36,839 bases of DNA from Actinomycetota bacterium (lineage in GTDB: Bacteria > Actinomycetota > Acidimicrobiia > IMCC26256 > PALSA-610): contig PLBO01000059.1 of assembly GCA_003134555.1 (NCBI GenBank), positions 1 through 36,839 on the forward strand. Reading direction: 5' to 3'. The translations under genes and the position numbers were made by a program. The notes beneath the pieces were generated by a model, which worked only from the letters and a program-made list of their open reading frames with translations, was not told where the DNA came from and did not search any database. Of the stretch, positions 33,427 through 36,839 are shown in pieces. The stretch's first letter is position 1; every line of letters starts with the position of its first letter.

Positions 33427-34365
33427 TTAGCGGACCGGACAAGCGACGGTGACGGCAGTCTCGCCCGCGCTCGTCACGCTGACGGCACCACCGGAACACT
33501 CGTACTTTCCGTCACCGAAGTCGGGACTGTGGCCGGTGACGGTGTACCTACCGACCGGCAGCGTCACTTCGAACGAACCGCCTGCGACGACTGGCAGGTC
33601 GCACCGCGAGCCGGTCGCGGACGTGATGGTGACCGTTCCCGCAACCGGGTGATTCACTCCCAGATTGACTCCTCCGATCATCCGCAGCGTTCCCGTGATC
33701 CCTGGTGGACGTTCGGCCGCACCGCCGCTGATACCTGACACGCACGCGAGGGGAACGGTGGTCGGAGATGCCGGAGTATCCGCGATAGGCGTGCGAAAGA
33801 TGAGCGGGACACCGTCGTAAAACGCTGGCGCGCTTGGGCACGAGGTCGCGGACCCGAGTGTGACGTCGATGACATAGATCGTCTCTCGCGTGATCGTCGT
33901 TCCTCCATCGGCGAGAGTCGCGATCGCGTTGCTGACCATGCCGACGACCGCAAGATCAGTCGCGCCGTACTGAGTGACGAGCCGACCACGGTTCTGAGCG
34001 AGTACGGAGTCGACGGCAGATTTTGTAACCGTGTCGGCGTAGGGCAGGCCGTCAGCGGTTCCCTGAGGATCGAACGTGGCACCAGCGCAATCGCCCACGG
34101 CTGAAGCTGGACCCGTAGAGCTGCTGGTGTTGCGGACTGCAACTCGCACGGGTCCGGAGCCCGACGACGCCGCGAGAACGACCACTATCACCACGGCGAT
34201 GAGTCCAAACGCTCCGATTGTGAGCAGGACGATACGTGCGCGGCGGTGTCGCGGTCCGCCTTGCGGGGTCGCAAGATCCGCTGTGGGCGCTGCTACGACT
34301 CTCGCCGTCGATACTCGATCGAGTTCTGCGGCGTACTCCCGCACGCGTTGTTCAACGCTGTTCAT
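33427..34365 (-). CDS. Single-pass membrane protein, putative anti-sigma factor
   Basis: 312 residues; ATG 34365 lies 14 nt inside the upstream ECF gene. The cytoplasmic part (1-44) has VEQRVREYAAELDRV; the TM helix spans about 45-66; the ectodomain is Thr/Ser/Val-rich. The C-terminal portion (GTVTITSATGSRCDLP, GSFEVTLPVGRYTVTGHSPD, GETAVTVACPV) resembles a carboxypeptidase-regulatory-like beta sandwich. There is no zinc motif. Sigma partnership inferred from gene order. Confidence 0.75.
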   Translation of the reverse strand: MNSVEQRVREYAAELDRVSTARVVAAPTADLATPQGGPRHRRARIVLLTIGAFGLIAVVIVVVLAASSGSGPVRVAVRNTSSSTGPASAVGDCAGATFDPQGTADGLPYADTVTKSAVDSVLAQNRGRLVTQYGATDLAVVGMVSNAIATLADGGTTITRETIYVIDVTLGSATSCPSAPAFYDGVPLIFRTPIADTPASPTTVPLACVSGISGGAAERPPGITGTLRMIGGVNLGVNHPVAGTVTITSATGSRCDLPVVAGGSFEVTLPVGRYTVTGHSPDFGDGKYECSGGAVSVTSAGETAVTVACPVR

Positions 34366-34846
34366 CGAGCGCCTCCTTCGAGTGCAGGAGCACGCGCAAG
34401 CGCGTGGTTCCCCGGTGTACGTAATTCCGAAGCGCCGCCTCGCTCACCGCCATCAGGTCGGCCGCGTCGCGGTATGAGTATTGGTATCCATGCACGAGGA
34501 AAACAGCAGTCCGCTGCGCCGGGGGCAACCTCCAAAGCGCCTCATGCAACGCGGGATCCTCCGCGGTGTCGGACTGCTGCTCCGCAGGAAGCTGCACCGG
34601 TGCGCGCCGCGTACGGTGGCGGCGAGAGCGACTCTGCCCGACGCGAAAGAGATAGCCAGCCGGATTCGCCATAACGCCGACGCGCGCCCAGTGCGCCCAC
34701 GCGTACTCGATTGCGTCCGAGTACGCCTCGACTCCGATCTCCACGCCATAGCGACCCACGAGGGCTCTACGGATCGCAGGACCCCGCTCGATCACAAACT
34801 CCTGGAACTCAGGGCGACGATCCGCGCCCGTTACACGCTCTTCCAC
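34352..34846 (-). CDS. ECF-family sigma factor, divergent
   Basis: 164 residues if started at GTG 34846, which has GGAG 4 nt upstream; GTG 34849 or TTG 34876 are alternatives. Region 2 is weak (FQEFVIERGPAIRRALVGRYG, GVEAYSDAIEYAWAHWARV, NPAGYLFRVGQSRSRRHR) but region 4 is clear (LPPAQRTAVFLVHGYQYSYRDAADLMAVSEAALRNYVHRG). It pairs with the membrane protein gene starting at 34365. Region 2 is more divergent than in the other four. Confidence 0.8.
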   Translation of the reverse strand: MEERVTGADRRPEFQEFVIERGPAIRRALVGRYGVEIGVEAYSDAIEYAWAHWARVGVMANPAGYLFRVGQSRSRRHRTRRAPVQLPAEQQSDTAEDPALHEALWRLPPAQRTAVFLVHGYQYSYRDAADLMAVSEAALRNYVHRGTTRLRVLLHSKEALDEQR

Positions 34847-35013
34847 CACACTCCACGAAAGCCCTGGAACGACCAATTCCTCTCGTTCGCCCGGGTTTCA
34901 CCGCGCCGCGCCGCTCTATCTCGGACCCGACCCGCGAACGCCGCGCCCAGATTGCCCCCTAGGGGCGCGTTCTGCCAGAGGACCCCGCCCGGGCTGGCAG
35001 CACATAACGCTCA

Positions 35014-35045
35014 CGCCGCGTCGCCGCGTCGCCGCGTCGCCGCGG
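35014..35045 (+). repeat. 8-bp tandem repeat (CGCCGCGT x3, then CGCCGCGG)
   Basis: Four adjacent 8-bp units, the last with a T-to-G change. Noncoding. A short tandem repeat that may slip and vary between strains. Confidence 0.8.
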
Positions 35046-35104
35046 CGGAGCGCACGATATGGGTGCGCGTTCTGGTCGCGTCAACGAGTCGAGAAGGTGC
35101 GCGA

Positions 35105-35119
35105 GATCGGCAGTTATGG
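35105..35119 (+). repeat. Dispersed intergenic motif, copy C (GATCGGCAGTTATGG)
   Basis: Exact 15-bp match to copies B and E. It lies in the divergent gap, about 82 nt before ATG 35201. Confidence 0.6.
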
Positions 35120-35200
35120 ACGGCTGCGAAGTGGCCGTCGGATGTAGCGCCCGCTTTCACGCCGAGCGTAGAAGTCGCGTTGGCGTACACGCGGTGGGGC

Positions 35201-36181
35201 ATGGATACTCGGCATGTGGACCCCGCGGCACCAGATCTCGAAGCGATTGACCTCGGCGGCGATCCCGAGAGAACGCGGACTCGACCCGGTTGCTTCGCGT
35301 CGCATCGGCGGGTCGTCGCTCTCGTCTTGTCGATTGCGATCGTTGCGATTGTCGGGCTCTCGTTCGCGGCGATCCACTCCCGGCACCATCGAAGTGGCTC
35401 AACGAACGCGGTCGCCGCTCGAACGGCTCCCTCGCCCGCTCCGACGAACCCACAGACTTCACCCGTCCGTCCAAACGAACCGATCCTGGGCCGGTTCTAC
35501 CCGATGCCTGACGGAACTGACACGACGAAGATTGCCCTGCCGACGGGCCTGTCCGTCTCCCTATCGGGTGACGTGACGAAGGCAATCGCTGCGCTCGGCG
35601 CGACCTTCTTCGGGACCGTAACACCGAAGAACTCTGCGGCTTGTTGCGCACTGAGCTTCGGTATCGAACACGCCGCGCCGAGCGACCTCTTCGCAACACT
35701 CGGGCCGAGCCCAGTCCCTGCCCCGCTGTTGGTGTCCGCGAAGCAGGCAGTACAACCCAACCTCAAACAAGTCGCGGGACGATTCGGCATCTTGTCGACT
35801 GGTGACTGGACCTTGATCGCGTCATTCGAAAATGGGGATCACACCACGGTGGCGGACGCGACCGTCGTCAGGATTCTCGATCGCTGGCACCTGCGCTCCA
35901 CCCCGAACGGACCGGTACTGGACATACCAACTACCAGCACGATTGACAACTCTGAGGCTGACTTCGGAAGCGTCCCGGACCTCTCGAACACATCTGTTGA
36001 CCTCATTCAATCCCCGTGCCCAGCCCTTATCGGTACCACTCCAACAACGTTCGGAGGTACACCCGCAGATACCGTCGGCGCCTGGTGTGAACACGGCCTC
36101 TTGGTGAGAATCGAAGGTCCGCGACCCTACCTGCGCAAACTGCTCGCGAATCTCAAAGTCAAACCGAGAAGTAACGGCTGA
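35201..36181 (+). CDS. Single-pass membrane protein with ectodomain (orphan of the anti-sigma type)
   Basis: 326 residues from ATG 35201, with GGTGGGG just upstream; GTG 35216 is an alternative. It has a short cytoplasmic part (1-37), TM helix about 38-58, Pro/Thr stalk and an ectodomain with two cysteines in tandem (SAACCALSFG) and two later ones (SPCPALIG, GAWCEHGL). No adjacent sigma gene is in the window, although the architecture matches the putative anti-sigma proteins here. The function is unknown. Confidence 0.75.
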   Translation: MDTRHVDPAAPDLEAIDLGGDPERTRTRPGCFASHRRVVALVLSIAIVAIVGLSFAAIHSRHHRSGSTNAVAARTAPSPAPTNPQTSPVRPNEPILGRFYPMPDGTDTTKIALPTGLSVSLSGDVTKAIAALGATFFGTVTPKNSAACCALSFGIEHAAPSDLFATLGPSPVPAPLLVSAKQAVQPNLKQVAGRFGILSTGDWTLIASFENGDHTTVADATVVRILDRWHLRSTPNGPVLDIPTTSTIDNSEADFGSVPDLSNTSVDLIQSPCPALIGTTPTTFGGTPADTVGAWCEHGLLVRIEGPRPYLRKLLANLKVKPRSNG

Positions 36182-36193
36182 ACTCGACGAACC

Positions 36194-36210
36194 GATCGGC
36201 AGATATGGCG
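36194..36210 (+). repeat. Dispersed intergenic motif, copy D (GATCGGCAGATATGGCG)
   Basis: It fills most of the 29-nt gap between convergent stops at 36181 and 36211. One mismatch to the other copies (T to A at position 10). Confidence 0.55.
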
Positions 36211-36714
36211 CTACATGCCTCCGCCCGCGCGGATCCGTTCGTCGCGTCGCTCTCGCCGGAGAGCCTTCCTGGCGCGGACCAGCGCTTGAGCCTTCGGTCG
36301 TGCAGACCAGATGAGTGCGAGCGCGAACACATCGCACGGAATCGCGACGGTCGCGAACGGGATCATGACGACGAGCCCCTCGTCGCGGTAGAGGATCAGG
36401 CTGCCGACGATCACGTTGACCAACCCCAAAGCGAAGAGAATCAAGGCAACAAGCGACGCGCCGCGGGGAGCGAGCATCGCCCACAAGGACCAGATCACCA
36501 AGTACACGATCAGCCCGCTTACGACGCGGGAGAAGTCGTTGTAGCGAAGGCTCAATGTCACTGTGAGCGGAAGCGCGTAGACGAAGACTCCAGCGGCGAA
36601 GGTTCTCCAGAAAGCGGTCCGAGCATTCCGATGGTCGACCACGAGTGACTTCACCGACACCGGCGCACCGACCACGAGCGCATAATGCCCGATCTCGATC
36701 GTGACGGCGAGCAC
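36211..36714 (-). CDS. Four-helix membrane protein, unknown
   Basis: 167 residues with four hydrophobic segments: about 35-52 (FAAGVFVYALPLTVTL), 64-80, 85-108 (GASLVALILFALGLVNVIVG) and 115-135. The C-terminus is very basic (RARKALRRERRDERIRAGGG), suggesting a cytoplasmic end. GTG 36714 has no clear SD. I recognise no family. It is convergent with the ectodomain gene. Confidence 0.75.
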   Translation of the reverse strand: MLAVTIEIGHYALVVGAPVSVKSLVVDHRNARTAFWRTFAAGVFVYALPLTVTLSLRYNDFSRVVSGLIVYLVIWSLWAMLAPRGASLVALILFALGLVNVIVGSLILYRDEGLVVMIPFATVAIPCDVFALALIWSARPKAQALVRARKALRRERRDERIRAGGGM

Positions 36715-36715
36715 C

Positions 36716-36732
36716 GATCGGCAGTTATGGCG
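36716..36732 (+). repeat. Dispersed intergenic motif, copy E (GATCGGCAGTTATGGCG)
   Basis: It starts 2 nt past the GTG of the 36714 gene and overlaps the TAA (36725-36727) of the gene entering from the right. It matches copies B and C over 15 bp. Confidence 0.6.
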
Positions 36733-36839
36733 TTCCGTCAGCCGCGCTGCTTGTCAGCGCGTGTTCTAACTCCCTGCGCGCGTGCCGTTCTGCGATGATG
36801 CCGACGAAATTCTTCACGCGTGCGCGCCTGAACCACTCG
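36725..36839 (-). CDS. C-terminal fragment of an unknown protein, start beyond window
   Basis: A 37-residue C-terminus ending RVKNFVGIIAERHARRELEH... and then TAA at 36725-36727. It is helical and basic. Too short to identify. Reading this frame explains why motif E overlaps a stop codon. Confidence 0.5.
   Translation of the reverse strand, partial: EWFRRARVKNFVGIIAERHARRELEHALTSSAADGTP

Larger units (their letters stand above)
34847..35200. other. Divergent intergenic region with GC repeat and motif C
   Basis: 354 nt without a credible gene. It holds a CGCCGCGT tandem repeat (35014-35045), motif copy C (35105-35119) and presumably promoters in both directions. The plus-strand frame crossing it has no start signal before 35201. 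Confidence 0.5.

Noticed and set aside
36725-36839. Attachment site or insertion-sequence end at motif E
   Set aside because: No inverted repeats or transposase; the motif recurs in gaps without other mobile-element signs.

Overview
The window is high-GC DNA with many GTG and TTG starts, ATGA-type stop/start overlaps and several genes without a Shine-Dalgarno (SD) sequence. Its gene content (ECF sigma factors paired with membrane ectodomain proteins, a form II CoxL-like oxidase, an SCP2/PhyH-like dioxygenase, class III cyclase) suggests an actinobacterium, perhaps an uncultured Acidimicrobiia-like lineage. That placement is inference from style and content; there is no rRNA or tRNA in the window.

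Left part (1-10.8 kb), all on the minus strand. It starts with a large secreted RCC1-repeat protein cut by the window edge, then a C-terminal remnant of a sedolisin (S53) peptidase. Next is a tight four-gene operon with overlapping stop/start codons: 3-hydroxyisobutyrate-dehydrogenase-like, SCP2-like/PhyH dioxygenase, SDR and carboxymuconolactone-decarboxylase-like. Upstream lie a small conserved protein, a SAM methyltransferase, a frameshifted spheroidene-monooxygenase-like pseudogene, a SnoaL-like protein and an orphan molybdenum hydroxylase large subunit. The operon looks like a catabolic pathway for a lipid- or steroid-like compound; the substrate is unknown.

Middle (11-16.8 kb). A plus-strand pair encodes a secreted beta-rich protein and a membrane-anchored partner whose architecture recalls WxL/DUF916 cell-surface systems. 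A minus-strand stand-alone AICAR transformylase (the C-terminal half of PurH) follows, preceded by a clear ZTP (pfl) riboswitch with an SD-sequestering hairpin. From here on, ECF sigma genes overlap genes for single-pass membrane proteins with long extracytoplasmic domains.

Right part (16.8-36.8 kb). There are five ECF-sigma/ectodomain pairs in all (starts near 14.8, 18.4, 20.8, 32.1 and 34.8 kb), and one orphan ectodomain protein (35.2 kb). Between them lie an ABC exporter, a coiled-coil envelope protein with an M23-like C-terminal domain, a PHB-depolymerase-type lipoprotein esterase divergent from a NAGPA-type protein, and a CopD-like membrane protein. A SHOCT/cupredoxin pair, an alpha/beta-hydrolase-adenylate-cyclase fusion and a possible PD-(D/E)XK-like protein complete the region. 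Two degraded alpha/beta hydrolases indicate gene decay.

Unexplained structure: a 15-17 bp motif (GATCGGCAGTTATGG) recurs in one orientation, essentially in intergenic gaps, at 33.4, 35.1, 36.2 and 36.7 kb, with a partial copy at 13.3 kb. A second shared element, CGTTAGCGT, lies just upstream of both divergent starts near 25.3-25.5 kb and looks like a leaderless promoter. No CRISPR array, insertion sequence, tRNA or rRNA was seen.
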